From positions 62,001-126,000 of the forward strand of contig NZ_JOGB01000001.1 of NCBI RefSeq assembly GCF_000719335.1: a DNA stretch of 64,000 nucleotides. Reading direction: 5' to 3'. Shown here one piece after another: positions 1-7,780 of this stretch. Source of the stretch: Streptomyces sp. NRRL S-87 (GTDB taxonomy: Bacteria; Actinomycetota; Actinomycetes; Streptomycetales; Streptomycetaceae). Below the pieces are notes generated by a model. That model did no database searches and had not been told where the DNA came from. It was given only the letters and a program-made list of their open reading frames with translations. A program made the translations under genes and the position numbers. Positions within the stretch are counted from its first letter, which is position 1; every line of letters begins with the position of its first letter.

Positions 1-239
1 TGCAGGGCGGGCCGGGGGTTGTCCGGCCCGGGCCGGGTGTTCCAGGGGAGTCCCAGGGGCACCGCCGTACCGTCGCGGACCAGGCCGGCGGCCCGCCGGA
101 CGCGCTCCGGGGTCGCCAGGTTCCACGCGCCCCGGTCGGCGTGGCTCCACCGGCCCCACGTGCGCACGGACGCGAAGAGGGCGTCGAACTCGACGCGGGA
201 GGTCCGCCGGGCCTCCGGCGGATCGGTGCTCTCGGTCAT
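1..239 (-). CDS. Cyclase family (kynurenine-formamidase-like) hydrolase, N-terminal part
   Basis: Minus-strand frame opening with ATG at 239 and running off the left edge without a stop, about 79 codons. The translation has the usual N-terminal layout of the Cyclase family of metal-dependent hydrolases: a W-G-R-W segment, then a W-N-L-A-T-P-E-R-V segment, then the P-L-G-L-P-W-N-T strand followed by P-G-P-x-N-P. The metal-binding His/Asp motif of the family would lie beyond the edge, so activity cannot be judged. The substrate is unknown; family members open amide or lactone rings. It is divergent from the phosphatase gene that starts at 467. Confidence 0.7.
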   Translation of the reverse strand, partial: MTESTDPPEARRTSRVEFDALFASVRTWGRWSHADRGAWNLATPERVRRAAGLVRDGTAVPLGLPWNTRPGPDNPRPAL

Positions 240-466
240 GCGGGCCTCCGGACTCGGCACGGCGCGGTCGGGGCGGCCGCGCCGTGCCCGCATCCCTACC
301 CGGTCCCGGGCGCGGGCGGACGGTACCGGGGACCCCGTGCCCCGATCGGTGCCCGGGCCGGCCCCCCTCGGTCCCCGGGCCGGTGCTGCGGCCGTGCCCC
401 GGGCCGGTGCCGCGATCGTGCCCCGATGAGTGGCGGCCGTACGCCCGTACGAGGCAGGCTGTAGTC

Positions 467-1639
467 ATGAGAGCGGCCCTGCGCTCGCCTTCGGGACCGG
501 GAGCCGGCGGCCACCACCAGGTCCTCTTCGTCCTCGCGGAGTGCGTGCCCTTCGCGATCGCGCTGCTGGTGCTCGTCATCGAGCTCACGCCGGCCCATGT
601 CATCTACACCGGCCCCCTGCTCGTGGCGACTCCGGCCCTCGCGGCGGTCACGATGGGCCCCGGAGGCACCCTCGCGGCGGCGGGCGTGGCGGTCGCCGTC
701 AGCGTGGTCACCGCCACCCACAACAACGCCTGGGGCGGCCAGCAGGTCTACACGAACTTCCTCGCCCTGTTCCTCGTGTCCACCGCCGGCTACCTGACCA
801 GCCGCGCCGCCCGGACCCGCCGGGACAGCGAGCTCAACCAGGTGCGCCGGATCGCCACCGCCGCGCAGGAGGTCCTGCTGCGCCCGGTGCCGGCCAGGCT
901 GGGCCCGGTCCGTGCGGCCAGCCTGTACCTCGCGGCCGAGACCGGGGCGCAGATCGGCGGCGACCTGTACGACGCGGTCCAGACCCGGTACGGCGTGCGG
1001 CTGATCGTCGGGGACGTACGGGGCAAGGGCCTGCCCGCGGTCCGGGCCGCGGCCGTCGTGCTGGGCGCGTTCCGGGAGGCCGTGCACTACGAGGAGGACC
1101 TGGTGGAGGTGGTCAACCACTGCGGAGCGGCCCTGCGGCGGGACGCCGCCCTCGCGAGCGCCGGCGGCGAGGACGCGTACCAGGAGGCCTTCGTGACCGC
1201 GCTCGTCGCCCAGATCCCCGACGGCCCGGACATCGAGCTCGTCAACCGGGGCCATCCGGCGCCGCTGCTGCTGCGCAACGGGGCGGTGCGGTCCCTGCAG
1301 CCCAGCAGCCCGCTGCCGCCGCTCGGCCTGGAGGAGTTCATCACCGGCCCGCCGGGCCGGATGGACAGCTACCCCTTCGCCCCGGGCGACCGGCTGCTGC
1401 TGCACACGGACGGCGTCGTCGAAGCCCGCGACCGCGACCGGGGCTTCTTCGACCTTCCCGAGGCCATGGCGACGATGCACGGCCACACCCGCACGGCGTT
1501 CCTGGAAGCCCTGCGGCAGGCCCTGCTCCACCACACCCAGGGCTCGCTGGCGGACGACGTGGCCCTCGTCCTCGTCGACCGCGTGGCGGCCGGGGAGCGC
1601 CGGGAGGACGGCCACGGGCACGGGCGGGACGCCTCCTGA
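467..1639 (+). CDS. Membrane-anchored PP2C (SpoIIE-type) protein serine/threonine phosphatase
   Basis: 390 residues from ATG 467. This start is chosen because a purine-rich stretch (gaggcagg) lies about 9 nt upstream and the protein then begins just before the first membrane segment; the frame is open further upstream only as GC-rich coding noise. Residues about 19-110 form three or four hydrophobic segments, so the phosphatase is membrane-bound with a cytosolic C-terminal domain. The SpoIIE/PP2C metal-binding motifs are visible: G-G-D-L-Y-D at 164-169, G-D-V-R-G-K-G at 182-188, and a later H-T-D-G-V-V-E-A. Such proteins dephosphorylate STAS-type anti-anti-sigma factors. No partner kinase is adjacent; the substrate is inferred only from family. 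Confidence 0.9.
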   Translation: MRAALRSPSGPGAGGHHQVLFVLAECVPFAIALLVLVIELTPAHVIYTGPLLVATPALAAVTMGPGGTLAAAGVAVAVSVVTATHNNAWGGQQVYTNFLALFLVSTAGYLTSRAARTRRDSELNQVRRIATAAQEVLLRPVPARLGPVRAASLYLAAETGAQIGGDLYDAVQTRYGVRLIVGDVRGKGLPAVRAAAVVLGAFREAVHYEEDLVEVVNHCGAALRRDAALASAGGEDAYQEAFVTALVAQIPDGPDIELVNRGHPAPLLLRNGAVRSLQPSSPLPPLGLEEFITGPPGRMDSYPFAPGDRLLLHTDGVVEARDRDRGFFDLPEAMATMHGHTRTAFLEALRQALLHHTQGSLADDVALVLVDRVAAGERREDGHGHGRDAS

Positions 1640-1678
1640 GCGTGTCGGAGCCCCTCCCGAGGGCTGTCCGGAGCCCTG

Positions 1679-3163
1679 CTACCGGCGCGGGCGCAGGCCC
1701 AGGGCCAGCAGCAGCCCCGCGCCCGCGACGGCGGCACCGGCGGTGAACCCGGCGCCCATCGCGTCCGCGGGGACGGTGTACCCCGACGAGGCCGTGGCCA
1801 GCAGCGCGATGCCCAGGCAGCCGCCCACCGCCTGGAGGGCGCCGAGGACGCTGCCGGCCTGCCCCAGCTCGTCCGGGCGCAGCCCCGAGGTGGCCAGGAC
1901 GGTCGCCGGGACGGCGCAGAAGGCCGTGCCCGCGCCCAGCAGCACCAGTGACGGCAGCACGGCGGAGGCGTAGTCGCCGGCCGGCTCCAGGAACGCCAGC
2001 CACAGGTTCTCCACCACCAGCGCGAGGGCCCCCAGCACCATCACCCGCTTCGCGCCGACGGCCCGCTCCGCGTGCACCGCCAGCCCGGCCGCACCGGCCG
2101 TCGCCAGCGGCAGCGGCAGCAGGGCGACCGCCGCGGCCAGTGCGGACCAGCCGCGCTCCTGCTGGAAGAACGGGCCGAGGTCGACGTACGCGCCGACCAG
2201 CGCCCCGGGCAGCAGCAGCATGCTCGCGAAGGCCAGCACCCGGTCCCGGTCCCGGAACAGGCCCGGCCGCACGATCGGCCCCTCCGTCCGCCGCCGCACC
2301 CCGACGAGCACGGCGAGCAGCACCGACCCGGCCGCGACCGGGCCCGCCACCGGGGCGTCGCCCCACGGGCGCTCCGCCGCCCGCCACAGCCCGTACACCA
2401 GCGCGGCGGCGCCCACCGCGGACAGGACCGCACCGGCCCCGTCGAAGCGGCCCGGCACGCGCCGGGGCCCGGCCGGCACGCGCCGCGCGAGCAGGACCAC
2501 GGCCAGCCCCGTCGGTACGTCCAGCAGCCCCACCCACCGTCCGGAGCCCGCCGACGTCGGTGCGGCCGCGGCCAGCAGCAGCCCGCCGGCCGTCGACGCG
2601 GCGCCCACCGCCGTGCACACGGCGATCGCCCGCCTGCGGGCCGGGCCATCCGCGAAGGTCGCGAGCAGGAGCGCGAACCCGTTGGCGGTGGCGAAGGCCG
2701 CGCCCGCACCCTCCGCGGCGCGCAGCGCGACCAGCAGCTCGCCACCGGGTACGAACGCCCGTACGGCGGCCGCGGCCGTGAACACGTACACACCCGCGAC
2801 GAAGACCCGGTGCCGGCCGAGGACGTCCCCGGCCCGGCCGCCGAGCAGCAGCAGACCGCCGAAGGCCAGCAGGCAGGCGCCCACGGCCCAGGACGCGGAC
2901 GGGGCGGACTGGTCCAGGCCGGCCCGGATCCCGGGCCGGGCCAGGTGCGTGACCGGGGCGTCGAGCCGGACCATCGCGGTGCACCCGGCGACGACGGCCA
3001 GTGCGAGCCCGGGCCGCGCCCGGCGCCCGGCCGCGGCGGGTGCGGCGGACGCGGAGGACGGCTCGGGGACCCCGCCGGGTGCGGCGGTCGGCCCGGAGGG
3101 CAAGGCGGTTCCGGTGGACGCGGCGGGACGGGCCGCCACGCGTTCGGACACGGGCGCGGACAT
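1679..3163 (-). CDS. MFS transporter, DHA2 (EmrB/QacA-like) drug-exporter type
   Basis: 494 residues from ATG 3163, preceded by GGGAG about 9 nt upstream. After an Ala/Pro/Ser-rich N-terminus of about 50 residues come many hydrophobic segments. The first loop carries the MFS motif A equivalent, G-G-R-A-G-D-V-L-G-R-H-R, after L-L-A-F-G-G-L-L-L-L, which is characteristic of the 14-helix DHA2 branch. Length fits that branch. Likely role is proton-driven export of small hydrophobic or cationic compounds; the substrate cannot be read. The open frame continues upstream into the neighbouring SDR region on the same strand, but this is high-GC noise, not a fusion. It lies downstream of the SDR gene with 515 bp between, so co-transcription is uncertain. 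Confidence 0.88.
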   Translation of the reverse strand: MSAPVSERVAARPAASTGTALPSGPTAAPGGVPEPSSASAAPAAAGRRARPGLALAVVAGCTAMVRLDAPVTHLARPGIRAGLDQSAPSASWAVGACLLAFGGLLLLGGRAGDVLGRHRVFVAGVYVFTAAAAVRAFVPGGELLVALRAAEGAGAAFATANGFALLLATFADGPARRRAIAVCTAVGAASTAGGLLLAAAAPTSAGSGRWVGLLDVPTGLAVVLLARRVPAGPRRVPGRFDGAGAVLSAVGAAALVYGLWRAAERPWGDAPVAGPVAAGSVLLAVLVGVRRRTEGPIVRPGLFRDRDRVLAFASMLLLPGALVGAYVDLGPFFQQERGWSALAAAVALLPLPLATAGAAGLAVHAERAVGAKRVMVLGALALVVENLWLAFLEPAGDYASAVLPSLVLLGAGTAFCAVPATVLATSGLRPDELGQAGSVLGALQAVGGCLGIALLATASSGYTVPADAMGAGFTAGAAVAGAGLLLALGLRPRR

Positions 3164-3678
3164 GTCCTGGCTCCCGAAGGGGTCGTGGCACGGATGCGGT
3201 GGATCGGGCGGGCGGTCCGACAGCGGCCACGGAGGACGGACCGTCGGACCGTCGGACGGCCCGAAGCACCGACCGGCGGAAGGGCGGGTCGGCCGCCACG
3301 CTCTCAGGTCCCGCCTGAATTCCGGTCGAGCCTCGGCGCGCCGCGGCCGCGGGGCGCGCGGGGGCGGCGGGGCCGGCGGGGCCGGCGGGGCGCGCGGGGC
3401 GGCGGAGCTGGCGGGGCGCGCGGGGCCGGTCGGGCCCTTCGGGTCCGGCCGCGGCGCGTCCGGCCGTGAGCGCCACCGGCATCGGGTCCGCGGGCCGGTC
3501 GGTGCCGTCGGGCGCGCCGGGGCCGGAACGGCCGCCGCCCCGTCGCGCCGCCGCATCGGCGGCTGGCGGCTCGACGGGGTTCGGGCGGGCGGCCGTGGGG
3601 GCGGCCGCCCGGAGGGGTGGACCGAGGAACGGCCGAGCCGGACCGGCGGTCCGGTGGCCGCCGGTGCCGCCGGTCGGG
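3164..3678. other. 515-bp gene-free spacer, low complexity
   Basis: No convincing gene. The stretch is dominated by GGC/GGCGGGGCC repeats (about 3340-3430), and all frames stay open only because of composition; translations are Pro/Arg/Ala-rich with no recognisable domain. Near 3236-3260 the octamer ggaccgtc is repeated head to tail (cggaccgtcggaccgtcgga), which could be a protein-binding site for the MFS gene about 75 nt away, but nothing further supports this. Confidence 0.5.
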
Positions 3679-4473
3679 TTACCGGCCGGTCATGCGGGCG
3701 ACGGTCTTGACGAGCTGGCGGCGGCTCAGCAGGCGCCCCGCGTAGGCCGACACGCGGTTGGCGGCGCCCGAGATCACGCTCGGCGGGGGGTTGCGGCGGT
3801 CCAGGGCGCGCAGTGCCGTCCGCACGACCTGCTCCGCGGTCTGCATCGGCGCCACGCCGGCCGCGTCCTCGGTGCCGATGACGTCGAAGAACTCCGTCCT
3901 CGTCGCGCCCGGCGACAGCGCGAGGACGCGGAGCCCGGTGCCCCGCGACTCCTGCCACAGCGCCTCGGTGAAGCTGAGCACGAAGGCCTTGGAGGCACCG
4001 TAGACGGCCATGTGGGGGATGGGCTGGTAGGCCGCCATGCTCGCCACGTTGACCAGCACGCCCTCGCCGCGCTCCCGCAGGCCGCCGATGAAGGCCCGGC
4101 TGATGTCGACCACGGCCGCCACGTCGAGGCCGATCTCCTCGCGCAGCCGCTCGGGATCCTCCTCGTGGAAGGGGCCGAAGGTGCCGAAGCCCGCGTTGTT
4201 GATGACGCTGGAGAGCGTGATGCCGCGCCGCTCCACCTCGGCCGCCAGCAGTGCGCCGGAGCCGGCCACCGCCAGGTCCATGGCGATCGGCTCGGCCTTG
4301 ACGCCGTACGTCGCCGACAGTTCCGCCGCCAGGGCGTCCAGGCGCTCGGCGCGCCGGGCCACGAGCACCAGGTCCGAGCCGCGGGCGGCCAGCCTGCGCG
4401 CGAACTCCGTGCCCAGGCCCGCGCTGGCGCCGGTGATGAGGGTGGTCCGGCCCCGGTAGTCGACCGCGTTCAC
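3679..4473 (-). CDS. Short-chain dehydrogenase/reductase (classical SDR)
   Basis: 264 residues from GTG 4473; an AGGAGCC ribosome-binding site sits 5 nt upstream, which decides against longer starts. Classical SDR features are complete: T-G-A-S-A-G-L-G cofactor loop at 14-21, N-N-A-G at 92-95, catalytic Ser about 145, Y158 and K162 (Y-G-A-S-K). A C-terminal S-R-R-x-x-V-K tail resembles the DltE/YqjQ-like SDR subgroup. It is an NAD(P)-dependent oxidoreductase of unknown substrate. It is transcribed divergently from a TetR gene with a perfect palindrome between them, so regulation by that TetR is likely (inference). Confidence 0.92.
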   Translation of the reverse strand: MNAVDYRGRTTLITGASAGLGTEFARRLAARGSDLVLVARRAERLDALAAELSATYGVKAEPIAMDLAVAGSGALLAAEVERRGITLSSVINNAGFGTFGPFHEEDPERLREEIGLDVAAVVDISRAFIGGLRERGEGVLVNVASMAAYQPIPHMAVYGASKAFVLSFTEALWQESRGTGLRVLALSPGATRTEFFDVIGTEDAAGVAPMQTAEQVVRTALRALDRRNPPPSVISGAANRVSAYAGRLLSRRQLVKTVARMTGR

Positions 4474-4525
4474 AGTGGCTCCTGCCCATGAGGTGAGATC
4501 GCGTGGATCGCGAGCCATCACTGTA

Positions 4526-4556
4526 TGCCTGGTTGGCAGTGACTGCCAACCAGGCA
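4526..4556. promoter_or_regulatory. Perfect palindrome, probable TetR operator
   Basis: Left arm TGCCTGGTTGGCAGT (4526-4540), one central base, right arm ACTGCCAACCAGGCA (4542-4556): 15 of 15 positions pair. It lies 53 bp before the SDR start and 40 bp before the TetR start, in the divergent intergenic region. This placement and symmetry are typical for the autoregulatory site of a TetR repressor controlling itself and its divergent neighbour. A TATATG hexamer at 4583-4588 could be the -10 of the TetR gene. Confidence 0.75.
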
Positions 4557-4595
4557 GCAGGATGCAGCTTGGCGGCCCGCCTATATGCTGACCGG

Positions 4596-5204
4596 ATGGG
4601 GACCACCGCACCGCAGCCGACGACCACCGCCCCGACCCTGTGGGACCGCTCCCGGCAGGCCGTGGTCGCGAGCATCCACGACACCGCCATGCGGCTCTTC
4701 GACGAGCAGGGCTACGAGGCCACGACCATCGCCCAGATCGCCAAGGAGGCGGGGATCTCGCAGCGTTCGCTCTTCCGGTACTTCGGTACGAAGGAGGACA
4801 TCGTCTGCGGTGAGCAGGACGGTTTCGGGGAGGTGCTGCGGGAGACGGTCGAGGCCCAGCCCGCCGAGGCCACGGCGTGGCAGGCCCTCCGGGCGGGGCT
4901 CGTCGCGATCATGGACGCGCACGGCTCGCCCGAGCAGGTGCTGCGGATCATGGGCCTCATCTTCGGCACGCCCTCGCTGCGCGCCCGGTACGTGCAGAAG
5001 CGCCTCCTGTGGCACGAGGAGGTGCTGCCCGCGGTGCTGGCGCGGATGCCCGCCGGGGCGGCGGACCCGGAGCTGCGCGCCGAAGCCGTCCTGGCCACCG
5101 TGTTCGCCTGCGCCGACGCCGCCACCGAGGCCTGGATCCGGGCCGGCGGCCAGGGCGACCCCGCGGCCCTCTACGACGAGGCCGTCGCCGCGGTCCGCGG
5201 CTGA
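4596..5204 (+). CDS. TetR family transcriptional regulator
   Basis: 202 residues from ATG 4596. An earlier in-frame start at 4503 would run through the palindrome and is rejected. The N-terminal TetR DNA-binding domain is clear: A-M-R-L-F-D-E-Q-G-Y-E-A-T-T-I-A-Q-I-A-K-E-A-G-style helices, then S-Q-R-S-L-F-R-Y-F-G-T-K-E-D-I recognition helix, about residues 22-65. The rest is an all-helical ligand-binding domain that cannot be assigned a ligand. Divergent from the SDR gene; it probably represses itself and the SDR from the 4526-4556 palindrome. Confidence 0.92.
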   Translation: MGTTAPQPTTTAPTLWDRSRQAVVASIHDTAMRLFDEQGYEATTIAQIAKEAGISQRSLFRYFGTKEDIVCGEQDGFGEVLRETVEAQPAEATAWQALRAGLVAIMDAHGSPEQVLRIMGLIFGTPSLRARYVQKRLLWHEEVLPAVLARMPAGAADPELRAEAVLATVFACADAATEAWIRAGGQGDPAALYDEAVAAVRG

Positions 5205-5288
5205 CGCCCGCCGTCCGGGACTGTCGGAAACCGTGCCCGACGCACCGGATCCGGCACCGCGCGCCCCGACAGGACCTAGGGTGACCGG

Positions 5289-6248
5289 ATGAAGGTAGCC
5301 GTGCTCGTGCTCGACGGCGCGTTCGACTCCGGGGTGTCCGGGATCCTCGACGTGCTCCACTCCGCCAATGCGCTGGGACCCCGGCTGGCCGGGGCGACGC
5401 CTCCGCGGTTCGACGTCCGCACCGTCGGCGTCCGGCGCCGGGTGCGCACCGGCCTGGGCCACCGCGTCGACACCGAGAGCGCCACGGAGGCCGAGGACGC
5501 GGACGTCGTCGTCGTACCGGCCCTCATGGAGCGGCACCCCGACGGCCTGCTGGAGGTGGTCGGGTCCGCCGCGCACCGGAGCGCCCGCCGGCTGCTCGCC
5601 GAGGCGCGGGAACGGCGCACCCCGCTCGCCACGTCCTGCACCGGTACCTTCCTGCTGGCCGAGGCCGGCGTCCTGGACGGGCTCCGGGCCACCACCAGCT
5701 GGTGGCTGGCGCCGGTGTTCCGGGAGCGCTACCCCCGGGTCACGGTCGACGAGAGCCGCATGGTCACCACCAGCGACGGCGTCACCACCGCCGGCGCGGC
5801 CTTCAGCCACCTCGACCTGGCCCTGGCGATCGTACGGATGCGCAGCCCCGCCCTTGCCGACCTGGTGCGCCGCTACCTGGTGGTGGACGAGCGCGCCTCG
5901 CAGGCCGCGTACACCATCCCGAGCGCACTGGCCCGCCACGACCCGCTGGTCTCGGCGTTCGAGGAGTGGGTGCGGGCCCGGATCGGCGAGCCGCTGTCGA
6001 TCGCGGAGGCCGCCCGGGCGCTCGGGGTCAGCGAACGCACGCTCCAGCGCGCCGTCACCCGGACCCTGGGGTGCGCCCCCATCCGGCTCGTGCAGGACCT
6101 GCGGGTGGAGCAGGCCGAGCACCTGCTGCGCACGACGTCACTGCCGCTGGCGGCGGTGGCCCGCCGCGTCGGCTACGAGGGGCCGGGACCGCTGCGCGCC
6201 CTGCTGCGCGACCGCCGCGGGCTGGGCGCACGCCACCTGCGGGCCTGA
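5289..6248 (+). CDS. GlxA-type transcriptional regulator (DJ-1/PfpI domain plus AraC HTH)
   Basis: 319 residues from ATG 5289. Residues 1-190 form a DJ-1/PfpI glutamine-amidotransferase-like domain, with the nucleophile-elbow Cys at C117 in the C-T-G-T-F-L-L motif. Residues about 215-310 are a two-HTH AraC domain (S-I-A-E-A-A-R-A-L-G-V-S-E-R-T-L-Q-R, then L-A-A-V-A-R-R-V-G-Y-E). Members sense small molecules through the amidotransferase-like half, but no ligand can be read here. A TAGGGT -10 hexamer ends 6 nt before the ATG, so the mRNA is probably leaderless. The target genes are unknown; the downstream oxidoreductase is on the other strand. Confidence 0.92.
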   Translation: MKVAVLVLDGAFDSGVSGILDVLHSANALGPRLAGATPPRFDVRTVGVRRRVRTGLGHRVDTESATEAEDADVVVVPALMERHPDGLLEVVGSAAHRSARRLLAEARERRTPLATSCTGTFLLAEAGVLDGLRATTSWWLAPVFRERYPRVTVDESRMVTTSDGVTTAGAAFSHLDLALAIVRMRSPALADLVRRYLVVDERASQAAYTIPSALARHDPLVSAFEEWVRARIGEPLSIAEAARALGVSERTLQRAVTRTLGCAPIRLVQDLRVEQAEHLLRTTSLPLAAVARRVGYEGPGPLRALLRDRRGLGARHLRA

Positions 6249-6275
6249 CACGGCGGGCCCGCCGCGCGGGGCGCC

Positions 6276-7550
6276 CTACCGCGCCGCCACCCCGTCCGTC
6301 ACCCGGTCCCCGCCGCGGTCCGTCACCCGGTCCCCGCCGCGGTCCGCCGAGCCGGCCCCCGTCCCGGCCTCCGTCCCGGCTTCCCGGGCCCGCAGCAGCT
6401 CCTGGCGCCCGCCCTCCTTGAACCAGCGGTGCGCGGTGCACGAACCGGGCTTGCGCGCCTCGTCCGCCAGCATCTTGACCGTGCCCCTGCAGACCACCTC
6501 CTTGAGCTTCGCGGCGGTCCGGCCGCCGAGGAAGAGGCCCTTGGCGTTGTCCTCCTTCGTCGAGAACTGGAAGACCGCGGACCGGCGCCCCAGGCTCATG
6601 CACTGGCCGACGAACCCCACCCTGAGCGTCTGGGGCCGCTCACCCGCGATGCGGCTGAGCACGGTGTCGGCGGCCTGGGCACCCAGCGGGCCCGCGGCCT
6701 GGCAGCTCATCCGCAGCGGCAGCTGCGACGGGGCCGCGGAATCCCCGGCCGCGACGATCCGCTCGTCGTCCACGCTCGTCAGCGTCTCGTCCGTGACCAG
6801 GCGGCCCAGCGTGTCGGTGGTCAGCCCGCTGCGGGCGGCCAGGTCCGGTACGCCGAACCCGGCAGTCCAGACCGTCACCGAGCTCGGCAGCGTACGACCG
6901 TCGGCCAGCGTCACGCTCCCGGCCGCCACGGCCGCCACCTTCGTCCCGGGCCCCTCGACCACGGTCACACCGAGCGCGGCCAGCCGCCGGGACACCGCGC
7001 GCCGCCCCTTCGGGTGCAGGTACGGGCCCAGTTCCCCGCCGCAGACCAGGGTCACCGCGCGGCCCTCCTCCGCGAGCTCCGCGGCGGTCTCGATGCCGGT
7101 CGGCCCGGCTCCCACCACGGCCACCGGGGCCCCGGCGGGGGCGGCGGTGACGAGCGGACGCAGTCGCAGCGCCTCCTCCAGGCTCGCGATCGGGTGGGCG
7201 AACTCCGCCGCCCCGGGCACGCGCGGGTCCGCGCTGCCGCTGCCCACCGCGTAGACCAGGTGGTCGTAGCCGAGCGCGTCGCCGCCGGCGAGCGTCACGC
7301 GGCGCGCGGCCGCGTCGATGCGGGTCGCGGTGTCGACCACGAGCCGGACGCTCCCGGCCAGCACCTCCCGGTAGTCGACCACGGCGGCGTGGGACCCGCC
7401 CACGAGCTGGTGCAGGCGGATCCGCTCGACGAAGGTCGGGCGCGGGTTGACCAGGGTCACGGCGACGTCGGCGCGCCGCGTCAGGCGGTTGGCGGCCATC
7501 ACACCGGCGTACCCGCCGCCGACCACGACCACGCGGATGTTCTCGTTCAC
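6276..7550 (-). CDS. NAD(P)/FAD-dependent oxidoreductase (NDH-2-like)
   Basis: 424 residues from GTG 7550, with AGGAGG 4 nt upstream fixing the start. An N-terminal FAD-binding G-G-G-Y-A-G at 11-16 and a second Rossmann motif (V-V-G-A-G-P-T-G-I-E, about 150-160) mark the two-dinucleotide-binding-domain flavoprotein family that includes type II NADH dehydrogenases and FSP1/AIF-like proteins. It probably oxidises NAD(P)H and passes electrons to a quinone or other acceptor. The C-terminus is odd: about 25 residues rich in Ala/Gly/Asp/Arg encoded partly by a 24-bp tandem repeat, unlikely to be part of the catalytic fold. Divergent from the P450 gene. Confidence 0.88.
   Translation of the reverse strand: MNENIRVVVVGGGYAGVMAANRLTRRADVAVTLVNPRPTFVERIRLHQLVGGSHAAVVDYREVLAGSVRLVVDTATRIDAAARRVTLAGGDALGYDHLVYAVGSGSADPRVPGAAEFAHPIASLEEALRLRPLVTAAPAGAPVAVVGAGPTGIETAAELAEEGRAVTLVCGGELGPYLHPKGRRAVSRRLAALGVTVVEGPGTKVAAVAAGSVTLADGRTLPSSVTVWTAGFGVPDLAARSGLTTDTLGRLVTDETLTSVDDERIVAAGDSAAPSQLPLRMSCQAAGPLGAQAADTVLSRIAGERPQTLRVGFVGQCMSLGRRSAVFQFSTKEDNAKGLFLGGRTAAKLKEVVCRGTVKMLADEARKPGSCTAHRWFKEGGRQELLRAREAGTEAGTGAGSADRGGDRVTDRGGDRVTDGVAAR
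6294..6341. repeat. 24-bp tandem duplication in the oxidoreductase 3' end
   Basis: Two identical 24-bp units (6294-6317 and 6318-6341) beginning gtccgtcacccggtcc. On the minus strand each encodes the eight residues R-G-G-D-R-V-T-D, so the duplication keeps the frame and only lengthens the disordered tail. Confidence 0.9.
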
Positions 7551-7614
7551 GGTGCCTCCTCCGGCTCCAGGGGTTCGCCATGAAGACACCGCGGCCCCGC
7601 GTTCTGTGACACGA

Positions 7615-7630
7615 CGTGATCCGGATCACG
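7615..7630. promoter_or_regulatory. 16-bp perfect palindrome, Crp/FNR-like site
   Basis: The sequence CGTGATCCGGATCACG is fully self-complementary and fits the GTGA-N6-TCAC core recognised by Crp/FNR-family regulators. It lies in the 230-bp divergent region between the FAD oxidoreductase (start 7550) and the P450 (start 7781), so it could control either or both. Assignment to Crp rather than another palindrome binder is inference. Confidence 0.5.
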
Positions 7631-7780
7631 CGGACGCCGCCTCCGGGCCGGGAGCGCGGCCCGCCGGTCGGGGACGGGAGCGGGGACGGGGGACGGGGAC
7701 GGGGGCGGACTTGTACAACCGGCCTCCGGCACCGCACTGTTGGCCGGTATTCGTTCCTACGGTCGGTCAGGAGTCCCGGC

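Noticed and set aside
1679..4690. A continuous minus-strand open frame joining the MFS and SDR regions looks like a giant fusion protein.
   Set aside because: The middle part is Pro/Arg-rich noise, the SDR is in another frame with its own ribosome-binding site, and the MFS has its own start.
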